From CAVQFC01 sp036497895 (GTDB lineage Bacteria; Acidobacteriota; Vicinamibacteria; Vicinamibacterales; CAVVIG01), in NCBI GenBank assembly GCA_036497895.1, contig DASXIR010000235.1, forward strand, positions 1-49,583: DNA of 49,583 bases. Reading direction: 5' to 3'. Of this stretch, positions 17,085 through 25,545 are shown piece after piece; position 1 is the first letter of the stretch, and the number at the start of each line of letters is the position of its first letter. The notes beneath the pieces are model-generated. The model saw nothing but the letters and a program-made list of their open reading frames with translations, searched no databases and was not told the origin of the DNA. Both the position numbers and the translations under genes were made by a program.

Positions 17085-18289
17085 GAGACAACCTCGTTCC
17101 TGAGCGTCGTCGCAATCGGCAGCGTGGTCACCAGGGCGATTGGGTAAGCCGCCGCCAGCACCGCGGTGACGGCCAGGAGGACGGCGTGCAGCAACAGCGA
17201 ACGTGGCTCGAACACGAAGAAGTGCAGCGCAATTGGAATTCCCGGCATGGTTTTGAGAATCGCATCGAGCCAGATCGACAGCACCACGCCGACCGGCAGC
17301 GCGAGCAGGCCGCCGATGCCGACGAGAAGAGCCGACTGCCACAGGACGTCGGCGGCCACGCGCGCGCGCGAAAATCCGAGCGCCCGCACCGCGGCAATCT
17401 CGCCGAGCCGCTGGTTGACCGACACCGTCAGCAGCACCGTGATCAGCAGGAATCCGAACAACAGTGTGATCGTGGAGAGCACGGTCGAGATTTGCCGGAA
17501 GTAGGTAAATCGCGAGACGGCCAGGCGCGCGACAATCTGCTCGTTGGTTGCGGCATGCACGTCAGGCCTGCGCCGGCGGATCGCAGAGACCGCGGCATCC
17601 GGGCCGCCTCCCTGGCGCGACGAGACGAGAATCATGTCGGCCTCGTCCCGTCCGTCCGCGTCGCAGGCGCCGGCCATCCGCGCGCGTCGCACCACTCCCG
17701 ACAACTGCACTGCATCGTCGAACGGAAACTCCGCCACGCCAACCACGCGAAAGGTGGACGGCGGCAGCGGCGCGCGGCCAGGACCACAACGAACCCGGAT
17801 CGCGATCTCGTCGCCGAGCGCCGCCGTCAGGGACGCCGCCAGCGCCTGGTTGACGAGCAGTTCGCCGGAAGTGCCAGCGGCAACGTCCTCGAGGTCGTGG
17901 CCGCTGCTGATGGTCCAGGGATGCCGTCCGCTGCGCGCGTCGATACCGAGCAGCGAGATCGCGACCGGAGGCCCGCCGGGGTGCGATGCCTCGGCGTCGC
18001 TCATCAGTATCGGTACGGCGTCCGCCACTTCTGGGAGCGCAGCCACCTCCGCGGCGATCGGCGAGGCATGTGGCAGCCGCGGTCCGCCGATGGGTCCGGC
18101 ATCGGTGGCGGTGACCCGGATGTCGAACCCGTCGCGATCGAGCAGGTCGCGGAACGACACGACCAGTCCGCGCGAGAGCAACAGCATGTCGAACAGCAAG
18201 GCGCCGACCGCGGCGATGCCGAGGATGCCGAGCGCGGAACGGCCGGGCTGACGGATCAGACTTCGCGCCGCGAAGGCAAAGGCGTTCAT
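17081..18289 (-). CDS. FtsX-type ABC permease (MacB-like)
   Basis: Inner-membrane permease of 402 residues with the complete FtsX architecture: TM1 (SALGILGIAAVGALLFDMLLL), a MacB-type periplasmic domain (about 45-260) and three C-terminal membrane segments (TVLSTITLLFGFLLITVLL onward) with the cytoplasmic LGEIAAVRALGFSR coupling motif. The start at 18289 overlaps the preceding permease stop by 4 bases, and its stop overlaps the ATPase start by 4. Together the three form a mechanotransmission-type exporter. The substrate is unknown; the AttH-like neighbour suggests a lipophilic one. Confidence 0.88.
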   Translation of the reverse strand: MNAFAFAARSLIRQPGRSALGILGIAAVGALLFDMLLLSRGLVVSFRDLLDRDGFDIRVTATDAGPIGGPRLPHASPIAAEVAALPEVADAVPILMSDAEASHPGGPPVAISLLGIDARSGRHPWTISSGHDLEDVAAGTSGELLVNQALAASLTAALGDEIAIRVRCGPGRAPLPPSTFRVVGVAEFPFDDAVQLSGVVRRARMAGACDADGRDEADMILVSSRQGGGPDAAVSAIRRRRPDVHAATNEQIVARLAVSRFTYFRQISTVLSTITLLFGFLLITVLLTVSVNQRLGEIAAVRALGFSRARVAADVLWQSALLVGIGGLLALPVGVVLSIWLDAILKTMPGIPIALHFFVFEPRSLLLHAVLLAVTAVLAAAYPIALVTTLPIATTLRNEVVS

Positions 18290-19146
18290 CGGCGTATGAG
18301 AAGAAACATCTCGCGCCTCAGCAGGGTCCACGACGAGGCAAACGTCGCGGCGACGCCGAGCGGCACGGCGAACGTGATCGACCGGAGCGCAATGGCGGGA
18401 GTGATGCGGACAAACACCAGCGACGTGTCGTAACGCCACTGGAAGAACCGGTTGATGCCGCCCTCGAAGGCGACCGAGAGCACGATGCCGAACAGTGCGC
18501 CGGCTGCGGCCACGACCACACCTTCCGCCAGCACGTGCAGCAGGATGCGGCGGCGACGCACGCCGATCAACCTGAGGATGCCGACCGTTTCCCGCCGCTC
18601 GTCCACCAGCATGAGCATCAGTGCCAGCAAAAAGATGCTGCTGGCAATCACGGTGACGATGGCGATGGCCAGGTGGAAGCGTTCGAGCACCACGAACGGC
18701 GCTGCACGATCGTCGTTGGCGGAGGTGGACCGCACCACCAGCCCTGGAATGCGGGAGGCCAGACGCTGGGCCAGCGCGCCGGCGTCGGTCGGAGCCGGCA
18801 CCGCGACGTTGATGGCGTCAACGGACTCGGACGCAAGCGGATTGGTTTCGTCCGAGGTCAGCGTCATCAGGTCGGGCAGATGCAGGCGCACCTCGTGCCG
18901 CGAGGCACCCAGCAGCATCGGGTTGGGCATCGGCTCGTAGCTGCCGGCGATTCGAAACGGCTGTGGATGAGCGCCGGTTGGGTCGGAGGAGAGCGACACG
19001 ATGTCGCCGATCGCGAGACCCTGTGCTTCGCGCAACTGACGCGACACCAGAATCGTCGGAATCGAGTCGGCCGGGATGGCACCGGCGAAGGCAGAGCCGG
19101 CTGCGAGGGCGATCGCGAGCAGTCCGGCAATCGTCGCAGCGCGCAT
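18286..19146 (-). CDS. Short FtsX-type ABC permease lacking the usual N-terminal membrane segment
   Basis: A 286-residue permease, about 100 residues shorter than its partner. It starts with a signal-peptide-like helix (TIAGLLAIALAAGSAFAG) rather than a cytoplasmic TM1 of FtsX type, keeps only the second half of the periplasmic domain (PTILVSRQLREAQGLAIGD onward) and then the three C-terminal membrane segments with ERRETVGILRLIGVRRRR. The missing TM1 region resembles the N-terminus of the lipocalin protein encoded at the other end of the operon. The start is ATG 19146, 8 bases after the small coiled-coil gene; the stop overlaps the next permease start. It was probably recognised as a permease by its C-terminal half only. 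Confidence 0.8.
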   Translation of the reverse strand: MRAATIAGLLAIALAAGSAFAGAIPADSIPTILVSRQLREAQGLAIGDIVSLSSDPTGAHPQPFRIAGSYEPMPNPMLLGASRHEVRLHLPDLMTLTSDETNPLASESVDAINVAVPAPTDAGALAQRLASRIPGLVVRSTSANDDRAAPFVVLERFHLAIAIVTVIASSIFLLALMLMLVDERRETVGILRLIGVRRRRILLHVLAEGVVVAAAGALFGIVLSVAFEGGINRFFQWRYDTSLVFVRITPAIALRSITFAVPLGVAATFASSWTLLRREMFLLIRR

Positions 19147-19154
19147 GAAACGGC

Positions 19155-19400
19155 CTACTCCGGCTTTGCTTTCAGCTCGGCGTCGTGTTCCTTGAGAAAC
19201 GCCTTGATCTCCTCGGCCATCGCCAGCAGTTTGCTCCACTGTTCCTTGTAGAGCGTGACCGGAAACCGTCCGAGCCCATACACCGATACGCCGCCCTTCT
19301 CGCTGACTTTGAGGCTGACGCTCCGGCCGCGCTGTGTCTTCAAGCGCTCGTTCTCCGCCTTCAAACGCTCGAGCTCTGCTCTCAAATCGTCTTCCGCCAT
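19155..19400 (-). CDS. Small coiled-coil protein, first gene of the ABC operon
   Basis: An 81-residue cytoplasmic protein without signal or membrane segment. Residues 3-23 form a short coiled coil (LRAELERLKAENERLK), followed by a compact beta segment (SLKVSEKGGVSVYGLGRFP) and a helix (YKEQWSKLLAMAEEIKAFLK). The VSVYGLGRFPVTLYKEQW core looks like a small conserved family, but I know no function for it. It ends 8 bases before the short permease on the same strand, so it is likely co-transcribed with the exporter. The start is ATG 19400. Confidence 0.7.
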   Translation of the reverse strand: MAEDDLRAELERLKAENERLKTQRGRSVSLKVSEKGGVSVYGLGRFPVTLYKEQWSKLLAMAEEIKAFLKEHDAELKAKPE

Positions 19401-19557
19401 TCGGGTCCTCCACGTCGTAACCAATGAACTCCAGATCGCAGCGTACCACCGACCGGCGGGAAACACTTACATGGCTGGTGTTGGCAATCGCAACAGATCG
19501 CCGCGACGATCGCACGCGATTGTCAGGATCACATTTTGCACTGTTCGTCACACAGCC

Positions 19558-19935
19558 GTGACCTCAACTGTCGTTATTGACGACTGCTTTGGCCCACGTC
19601 TGCGTCGCGAGCGCGAGCGCCGCCAAATCTCCCTGGCATCAATCGCCGCCAACACCAAGATCAGCCTCTCGCTGCTGCAGGGCTTGGAGCGCGACGATGT
19701 TTCGCGATGGCCGCATGGGATTTTCCGCAGATCGTTTGTCAGAGACTACGCGACCGCCATCGGTCTCGATCCCGAGGAGACCACGCGCGAGTTCCTGATG
19801 CGTTTCCCCGATCCCGCGGACCCGACGGAGCCGCTGGTCAACACCTCAGGCGCGCATCTGGCGCATCCGCCGCACGCCGCGTCTGCCGCCACCGGCCCAT
19901 CCTCCGGCGACACTGCGCTTCGCCTGACCCTCTGA
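19558..19935 (+). CDS. RodZ-like HTH (HTH_25) protein, apparently truncated by a frameshift
   Basis: A 125-residue protein whose first 80 residues are a RodZ/HTH_25-type helix-turn-helix: FGPRLRRERERRQISLASIA, then SLSLLQGLERDDVSRWPHG and FRRSFVRDYATAIGLDPE, followed by EFLMRFPDP. A linker follows and the frame stops at TGA 19933-19935 after ALRLTL. The next frame carries a two-helix membrane domain (see 19934-20278), so the original product was probably a cytoplasmic HTH with a C-terminal membrane anchor. The start is uncertain: GTG 19558 is chosen because it precedes the domain closely; in-frame ATG 19471 would add 29 residues of non-domain sequence. No ribosome site is clear. Confidence 0.65.
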   Translation: MTSTVVIDDCFGPRLRRERERRQISLASIAANTKISLSLLQGLERDDVSRWPHGIFRRSFVRDYATAIGLDPEETTREFLMRFPDPADPTEPLVNTSGAHLAHPPHAASAATGPSSGDTALRLTL

Positions 19936-20278
19936 CACCAGCTGCACCTTCGCGCGGGGACCCTTTCTGCCTGCGGTCCGCACGCGCTGCGCCGCAGCCG
20001 CGTGCGATCTTGGAGTCATCGCAGTGCTCGGGCTGATCTCGTTCATCGTGCTCGGAGAGTTCTGGCTGCCGGTCGCGGTGTCGATGGCGGTTTACTACGT
20101 GGGCGGCATCCTGCTGCTCGGCAATACGCCGGGCGTGTGCATGTTCGCACCGCCCCACTCCGACTCGTCGCGCGGGTCAGGCTCGGCCGCTGGGAGCGGA
20201 CCGACCGTCGTGGCCGAGGAAGACGACGCCGCCGCGCTGATGCCGGCCGACGGCGCGTGGGCGTCCCGGTCGGCCTAA
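19934..20278 (+). pseudogene. Membrane-domain remnant of the HTH protein (frameshifted)
   Basis: Open frame +1 to the upstream HTH gene. If one T is dropped from the run near 19931-19933, ALRLTL continues as DTSCTFARGPFLPAVRTRC, then two hydrophobic helices (LGVIAVLGLISFIVLGEFW and AVSMAVYYVGGILLLGNTPG) and a Ser/Gly/Asp-rich tail to the stop at 20278. The GGILLLGNTPGVC segment looks like conserved protein rather than chance translation. A separate start at GTG 20024 is possible but would lack a ribosome site. It could be a real inactivation or a one-base sequencing error. Confidence 0.55.
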
Positions 20279-20333
20279 TGGCTGCCTGATCGGCGGCTCA
20301 GGCGCGTCTCGACGTTCGCCTGATGGGGAACCG

Positions 20334-20816
20334 TCAGCGGGCGGCGAACGCTGCCGCGAACGATTCCGCGAACGACCGCGCGATCGCGGCGTCGCCGTGA
20401 TCGTCGTTTCCGTTGGGCTTGGCCTTCCCGAACACCTCAACAATCGTCGCCACAACGCTGCTGGTATTTCTGAAGGTGTGCTTGGCGCCGCCCTTGAGCT
20501 CGAGCACCTGACCCGCCGTCACTTCCACCGGCGCCTGATCCTCAATTGTCAGCAGAAGCTGGCCACTCACCAGGACGAAGACGTGGTACGTCGCATCGTC
20601 GTGCGAGTGCACGCGGCGGGTCGCACCAGGCTCGGCGTAATCGCGAAGCACCCGAAAGTCAGGACGATCCATCACGACCATCGACGAAATACCCGGGTCG
20701 CCAGCGACCGGGCGGGCCTTGTCGGCGCCGCCGAGAGCCTGGGCGGAGGCGGGCTCCGCCGACAGGGTGACCAGAGCCAGCGCGGAAGCGATTGCGATTC
20801 GGTATCCCGTCATCAT
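20334..20816 (-). CDS. Secreted cupin-domain protein
   Basis: A 160-residue protein with a signal peptide (to ASA, about residue 24) and one small cupin barrel: the first motif includes the metal-type His pair (VHSHDDATYHVFVLVSG), the second has GQVLELKGGAKHTFRN. Such single-domain cupins bind a metal and may act as dioxygenase, isomerase or sensor; nothing here fixes the reaction. The C-terminus is Ala/Phe-rich and helical. It is transcribed divergently from the PQQ dehydrogenase pair, across a 239-base gap. Confidence 0.8.
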   Translation of the reverse strand: MMTGYRIAIASALALVTLSAEPASAQALGGADKARPVAGDPGISSMVVMDRPDFRVLRDYAEPGATRRVHSHDDATYHVFVLVSGQLLLTIEDQAPVEVTAGQVLELKGGAKHTFRNTSSVVATIVEVFGKAKPNGNDDHGDAAIARSFAESFAAAFAAR

Positions 20817-20978
20817 CTTCTGTTGTCTCCGTAAGGTTGCGTGCGGCGATTACCCCGCGCGAACCCTTCCAAGGCCTGGAGTCGCGCCACCAGCGTGAGA
20901 AAATGGGGTGGTCGTCGATCACCAGAACCGTCGACCGCGTGCCCTGGCTCCCGGCTGGAAGTATCGCCCGAATTTCAC

Positions 20979-21007
20979 TTGAAGCCGCGGCTTTCGGCAT
21001 ATATTCT
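20979..21007 (+). promoter_or_regulatory. Sigma-70-type promoter upstream of the PQQ dehydrogenase pair
   Basis: TTGAAG at 20979-20984, a 17-base spacer, then TATTCT at 21002-21007, in a locally AT-richer stretch of the 239-base divergent gap. It gives a leader of about 40 bases before the ATG at 21056, which has GGGAG five bases upstream. I see nothing else of note in this gap. Confidence 0.55.
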
Positions 21008-21055
21008 CTCGACGTACCACTACATTTTCGTCCCTTCATCTTTTTGGGAGCTTAC

Positions 21056-23263
21056 ATGATGCGAGCAGCTTGTCGGTCCATGGCGGCGGTGATCGCGCTG
21101 GTCCTGCTGGTAGGGCTGAAGCTTGGCGGTCAACCGGCCGGCCAGCCGAGTACGAAGAACGGCGACTGGACGCACTACACGGCCGACATGCGGGGCACGA
21201 AATACTCGCCGCTCGACCAAATCACCGGCGCGAATTTCAATCAGCTCGAGGTGGCCTGGCGATTCAAGACCGACAACCTCGGCACCCGTCCCGAGTACAA
21301 GCTCGAAGGCACGCCGCTGGCGATCAAAGGGGTCCTCTATACGACCGCGGGCACGCGGCGGTCGGTGGTGGCGCTCGACGGACGCACCGGTGAGTTGATC
21401 TGGACGCACAGCTACCGCGAGGGGAACCGCGCCGCGATCGCGCCGCGCCAGCTCTCCGGACGCGGCGTGTCGTTCTGGAGCGACGGCAAGGGCGACGATC
21501 GCATTCTGTATGTGACGACCGGCTACCGGCTGATTGCGCTCAACGCCAAGAACGGCTCGATGGTGCCATCGTTCGGCGAATCCGGCGTCGTCGATCTGAA
21601 GAAGGGTGCGATGTTCGGCAAGGGCCAGCAGATCGAGCTTGAGACCGGCGAAATCGGGCTGCACTCGACGCCGACGGTGGTCGGCAACACTGTGCTCATC
21701 GGCTCGTCGTTCAAGGAAGGCATGACCGTCGCCACTCACAACAACACCAAAGGCCTGGTCCGTGCGTTCGACGCGCGCACCGGCAAGTTGCTGTGGACCT
21801 TCAACACGATTCCGCGTCCCGGCGAGTTCGGCAACGACACGTGGGAAAGCGAATCGTGGGCGATCAACGGCAACACCGGCGTCTGGTCACAGATCACCGT
21901 GGACGAAGAAGCGGGCCTCGCTTACCTGCCGGTCGAAGACCCGACCTCCGACTACTACGGCGGTCATCGCCCCGGTAACAACCTGTTCGGCGACAGCATC
22001 GTCTGCGTCGATCTCAAGACCGGCGTGCGCAAGTGGCACTTCCAGGTCGTGCATCACCCGATCTGGGACTACGACATGTCGTCGGCGCCGATCCTGCTCG
22101 ACGCCAATGTCAACGGCAAGTTGATCAAGGCCGTGGCGGTGCCGAGCAAACAGTCGTTCCTCTATGTCTTCAACCGCCTGACCGGCGAACCGTTGTGGCC
22201 GATCGAAGAGCGTCCGGTGCAGCAGTCCGACGTCCCCGGCGAGAAGACGTCGCCGACGCAGCCGTTCCCGACCAAGCCGCCGGCGTACGGCCGTCCGTAT
22301 CTGAAGGTGCCTGATGATTTGATCGACTTCACGCCCGCGATGCGCGCGCAGGCGATCGAAAACCTGAAGAACTACCGCGTCGCCGGGATGTTCAACCCGC
22401 CGCTGCTCGGTCACACCACCGGCGGTTTGCGCGGTGCGATCAACGTCGGCAACGCGAGCGGCGGCACCAACTGGCCGGGCGCCGGCGCCGATCCGGAAAC
22501 GCACACGGTCTACGCGCAGGCGGCAACGGCGTTCGTGAGCGGGTTGTCGCTGCGCGAAACGCCGAAGAACTTTGCGTCCGACATGCGCTACGTGTCGGGT
22601 GTCGAGGGCACGGAGTTCCGCGAAGCGCTCGGTCCGGGCTTCGGCAGCGCCGCTGATTCGCCGCTCGCCGCGCGCGGTGCGCGCGCGGGTGCACCGCCGG
22701 CAGCAGGTGGCGACGCCGCCGCGGCTGGACGTGGCGGTCGTGGCCGCGGCGCGGCCGGTGACGGCGCGGCGCCCGCAGCGGTTCCGCCCGCGGGCGGCGG
22801 CGGTCTGCAGGTTGACGGCCTCCCGATCGTGAAGCCGCCGTACGGCGTGCTGTCGGCGATCGACCTGGACAAGGGCGATCTGAAGTTCCAGGTGCCCCAC
22901 GGCGATACGCCCGACAACGTCCGGAACAATCCGGCGCTTCAGGGCATGACCATACCGAAGACCGGTCAGAACGGCAGCGTCGGCCTGATGGTCACCAAGA
23001 CGCTCGTCATACTCGGCGACCCGCAGGTGACCGCGCCGCCGGGACGCGCGCGCGGCGCGATGCTGCGCGCCTACGATAAGAACAACGGCGCCGAACTCGG
23101 CGCGGTCTGGATGCCGGCGGCGCAGAGCGGATCGCCCATGACGTACCTGGCCGACGGAAAGCAGTACATTGTGGTCGCTGTGAGCGGTGGCATCTATTCG
23201 GGTGAATACATCGCGTTTGCCCTGCCAAACTCCGGGCGATCGACCAGCAACGGGCAGCAGTAA
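21056..23263 (+). CDS. PQQ-dependent dehydrogenase (quinoprotein), paralogue 1
   Basis: A 735-residue periplasmic PQQ eight-bladed propeller enzyme of the alcohol/glucose dehydrogenase group. A signal peptide (MAAVIALVLLVGLKLGG) is followed by WTHYTADMRGTKYSPLDQI and NFNQLEVAWRF, the standard opening of the family, then repeated W-type blade motifs (VVALDGRTGELIWTH, ARTGKLLWTFNTIP) and the WDYDMSSAPILLD blade. Near residues 540-580 a Gly/Ala/Arg/Pro-rich insert (with GRGGRGRG) precedes VDGLPIVKPPYG. The usual family cytochrome c domain is absent, so electrons must go to a separate acceptor. The start is ATG 21056, with GGGAG upstream; an in-frame extension to 20792 covers promoter sequence and is rejected. 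It is followed 34 bases later by a close paralogue. Confidence 0.88.
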   Translation: MMRAACRSMAAVIALVLLVGLKLGGQPAGQPSTKNGDWTHYTADMRGTKYSPLDQITGANFNQLEVAWRFKTDNLGTRPEYKLEGTPLAIKGVLYTTAGTRRSVVALDGRTGELIWTHSYREGNRAAIAPRQLSGRGVSFWSDGKGDDRILYVTTGYRLIALNAKNGSMVPSFGESGVVDLKKGAMFGKGQQIELETGEIGLHSTPTVVGNTVLIGSSFKEGMTVATHNNTKGLVRAFDARTGKLLWTFNTIPRPGEFGNDTWESESWAINGNTGVWSQITVDEEAGLAYLPVEDPTSDYYGGHRPGNNLFGDSIVCVDLKTGVRKWHFQVVHHPIWDYDMSSAPILLDANVNGKLIKAVAVPSKQSFLYVFNRLTGEPLWPIEERPVQQSDVPGEKTSPTQPFPTKPPAYGRPYLKVPDDLIDFTPAMRAQAIENLKNYRVAGMFNPPLLGHTTGGLRGAINVGNASGGTNWPGAGADPETHTVYAQAATAFVSGLSLRETPKNFASDMRYVSGVEGTEFREALGPGFGSAADSPLAARGARAGAPPAAGGDAAAAGRGGRGRGAAGDGAAPAAVPPAGGGGLQVDGLPIVKPPYGVLSAIDLDKGDLKFQVPHGDTPDNVRNNPALQGMTIPKTGQNGSVGLMVTKTLVILGDPQVTAPPGRARGAMLRAYDKNNGAELGAVWMPAAQSGSPMTYLADGKQYIVVAVSGGIYSGEYIAFALPNSGRSTSNGQQ

Positions 23264-23297
23264 GTCGTTTCTTTCAGGGAAAAGAGAAAAGAGCACA

Positions 23298-25472
23298 ATG
23301 ACACGAACAACCAAACGCCGCGTCCTCGCGGCGGTTTCGATCGCTGGCGCCGTCGGACTGATGGCGGTCAGCCCACAGGTGACCGCGAAACTGTCGGGCC
23401 AGGCGCCCGGCTTCCCGAGCACGAAGAACGGTGAATGGCCGTACTACACGGCCGACGTCCGCGGCTCGCGCTACTCCCCGCTCGATCAGATCAACGGCTC
23501 GAACTTCAACCAGCTCGAGGTCGCGTGGCGGTTCAATACCGACAACCTCGGCACCCGCCCCGAGTTCAAGCTCGAAGGCACACCGCTGATGGTCAAGGGC
23601 GTGATTTACGCCACCGGCGGCACGCGTCGTTCGGTGGTCGCGCTCGACGCCAAGACCGGTGAGCTGATCTGGGTCCACGCGGAAAAGGAAGGCGCACGGG
23701 CCGTCAACGCGCCGCGCCAGCTCTCCGGACGCGGTCTCTCGTACTGGACCGACGGCAAGGGCGACGACCGCGTCATCTACGTGACGACCGGCTATCGCCT
23801 GATCTCGCTCAATGCCAAGACCGGCGTACCGATCAACAGCTTCGGCACCAACGGCGTCGTGGACATGAAGATCGGCGCCGTGGTCGGCAAGGGAACGCAG
23901 ATCGATCTGGAAACCGGGGAGATCGGCCTGCACTCGACGCCGACGATCGCCAAGGACGTCATCCTGGTCGGCTCGTCGTTCCGCGAAGGCCTGACGGTCA
24001 AGACCCACAACAACACCAAGGGTCTGGTCCGTGCCTACGACGTGAAGACCGGCAAGACGCTGTGGACGTTCAACACGATTCCCCGCCCGGGTGAATTCGG
24101 CAACGACACGTGGGAAAACGAATCGTGGGCGAACAACGGCAACACCGGCGTGTGGACGCAGATCACGGTCGATGAAGAGCTCGGCCTCGTCTACCTGCCG
24201 ATCGAAGACCCGACCTCGGACCTCTACGGCGGTCATCGTCCCGGCAACAACCTGTACGGCGACAGCCTGGTGTGCGTCGACCTGAAGACCGGCCAGAAGA
24301 AGTGGCACTATCAGATCGTCCATCACCCGATCTGGGACTACGACATGCCGGCAGCGCCGCTGCTCGCCGATATCAACGTCAACGGCAAGCAGGTCAAGGC
24401 CGTCGCGCAGGCGACCAAGCAGGGCATCCTGTACGTGTTCGATCGCGTGACCGGTGTCCCGGTGTGGCCGATGGAGGAGAAGCCGGTCCCGCAGAGTGAC
24501 GTTCCCGGCGAGAAGACCTCTAAGACGCAGCCATTCCCGAGCAAGCCGCCGGCGTATTCGCGAAACGGCGTGCTCGAGAGCGACCTCATCGACTTCACGC
24601 CGGAGCTGAAGGCCCAGGGACTCGAAGCATCCAAGCGCTTCCGTCTGGGACCGGTGTTCCTCCCGCCGGTCGTCAGCAAGGCCGAAGGGCCGATCGGCGC
24701 GCTGACGTCAGGCACGCTGAGCGGCGGTGTCAACTGGCCGGGCTCGGCTTACGATCCGGAAATGCACGCGTTCTTCACGCAGGCGTGCAACGCCTGCATC
24801 GCACCGCTTGGTCTGGTCGCGCCGCCGAAGGACTTCTCGGACCTCAATTACGTGATGGGTACCGCTGGCGCCACCTTCCGTCCGATCACGGGTGGCGGCG
24901 AAGGCGACGCAGCCGACGCGCCGCGGCCGGCGCGCCCGGTCGCTCCCCCCCCGCCGCCGCCTCCTGCGCCCGGCGCAGCGGCCGGCGGACGCGGTGCAGC
25001 CCCCGCCGGCGGCAACTTCGGCGCGACCGTCCAGGGCATGTCGATCGTGAAGCCACCCTACGGCCAGATCGTCGGCATCAATCTCGACAAAGGTGAGCTG
25101 ATGTGGTCCACACCGCACGGCGACACGCCTGATAACGTCCGCAATCACCCGATGCTGAAGGGCGTCGATGTTCCGAAGACGGGCCAGACCGGCAACGTCG
25201 GCGTGGTCGTCACCAAGACGCTGGTCATCGCCGGCGACCCGAGCGTCACCACCACGCCGCAGCATCCGCGCGGCGCGATGCTCCGTGCCTACGACAAGAC
25301 CAACGGCAAGGAGATGGGCGCCGTCTGGTTGCCGGCTCCCCAGAGCGGCTCGCCGATGACTTACATGGTGGACGGCCGCCAGTACATCATCGTCGCGGTC
25401 AGCGGCGGCAATTACTCGGGCGAGTACATCGCGTTCGCCCTGCCGCAGTCAGCAACGCGGACCCAGCACTGA
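23298..25472 (+). CDS. PQQ-dependent dehydrogenase (quinoprotein), paralogue 2
   Basis: A 724-residue paralogue of the preceding gene, with near-identical stretches along its length (NTKGLVRAYDVKTGKTLWTF, GDTPDNVRN) and the same domain plan, so the pair arose by tandem duplication. The signal peptide begins MTRTTKRRVLAAVSIAG. A Pro/Ala/Gly-rich insert lies at the same position as in paralogue 1, but its composition differs (a run of Pro instead of GRG repeats). It has a CNAC pair (about residue 497) that paralogue 1 lacks; this is not a heme site because no His follows. A purine-rich ribosome site precedes ATG 23298. Transcription probably continues from the upstream gene and ends at the terminator at 25502. 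Substrates are unknown. Confidence 0.88.
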   Translation: MTRTTKRRVLAAVSIAGAVGLMAVSPQVTAKLSGQAPGFPSTKNGEWPYYTADVRGSRYSPLDQINGSNFNQLEVAWRFNTDNLGTRPEFKLEGTPLMVKGVIYATGGTRRSVVALDAKTGELIWVHAEKEGARAVNAPRQLSGRGLSYWTDGKGDDRVIYVTTGYRLISLNAKTGVPINSFGTNGVVDMKIGAVVGKGTQIDLETGEIGLHSTPTIAKDVILVGSSFREGLTVKTHNNTKGLVRAYDVKTGKTLWTFNTIPRPGEFGNDTWENESWANNGNTGVWTQITVDEELGLVYLPIEDPTSDLYGGHRPGNNLYGDSLVCVDLKTGQKKWHYQIVHHPIWDYDMPAAPLLADINVNGKQVKAVAQATKQGILYVFDRVTGVPVWPMEEKPVPQSDVPGEKTSKTQPFPSKPPAYSRNGVLESDLIDFTPELKAQGLEASKRFRLGPVFLPPVVSKAEGPIGALTSGTLSGGVNWPGSAYDPEMHAFFTQACNACIAPLGLVAPPKDFSDLNYVMGTAGATFRPITGGGEGDAADAPRPARPVAPPPPPPPAPGAAAGGRGAAPAGGNFGATVQGMSIVKPPYGQIVGINLDKGELMWSTPHGDTPDNVRNHPMLKGVDVPKTGQTGNVGVVVTKTLVIAGDPSVTTTPQHPRGAMLRAYDKTNGKEMGAVWLPAPQSGSPMTYMVDGRQYIIVAVSGGNYSGEYIAFALPQSATRTQH

Positions 25473-25501
25473 TCTTTCGCCGTCGACGTAGAGTCGGTCA
25501 A

Positions 25502-25545
25502 GGGCTCGGGAGCGAACGGCTCCCGGGCCCTTTCTGTTTTTGTTC
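25502..25545 (+). terminator. Rho-independent terminator after the PQQ dehydrogenase pair
   Basis: A 12-bp stem (25502-25513 with 25519-25530, one G-T pair) with loop GAACG, followed by a T-rich tract (25531-25541, TTTCTGTTTTT). The T-tract lies on the plus-strand side only, so it serves the dehydrogenase transcript rather than the convergent kinase gene. Confidence 0.85.

Noticed and set aside
17186..18433. A 415-codon plus-strand frame opposite the FtsX-type permease
   Set aside because: Arg/Gln/Asp-rich translation without hydrophobic or domain structure; it is a shadow of the permease gene.
19255..19557. N-terminal extension of the HTH protein from an ATG at 19255
   Set aside because: It runs opposite the small coiled-coil gene and through the promoter gap, and its translation has no protein-like character.
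21887..23422. A 511-codon minus-strand frame across the first PQQ dehydrogenase
   Set aside because: Same antisense artefact; the plus-strand protein has all family motifs.
24788..24799. CNAC in the second PQQ dehydrogenase as a cytochrome c heme site
   Set aside because: Heme attachment needs CxxCH; Ile follows the second Cys.
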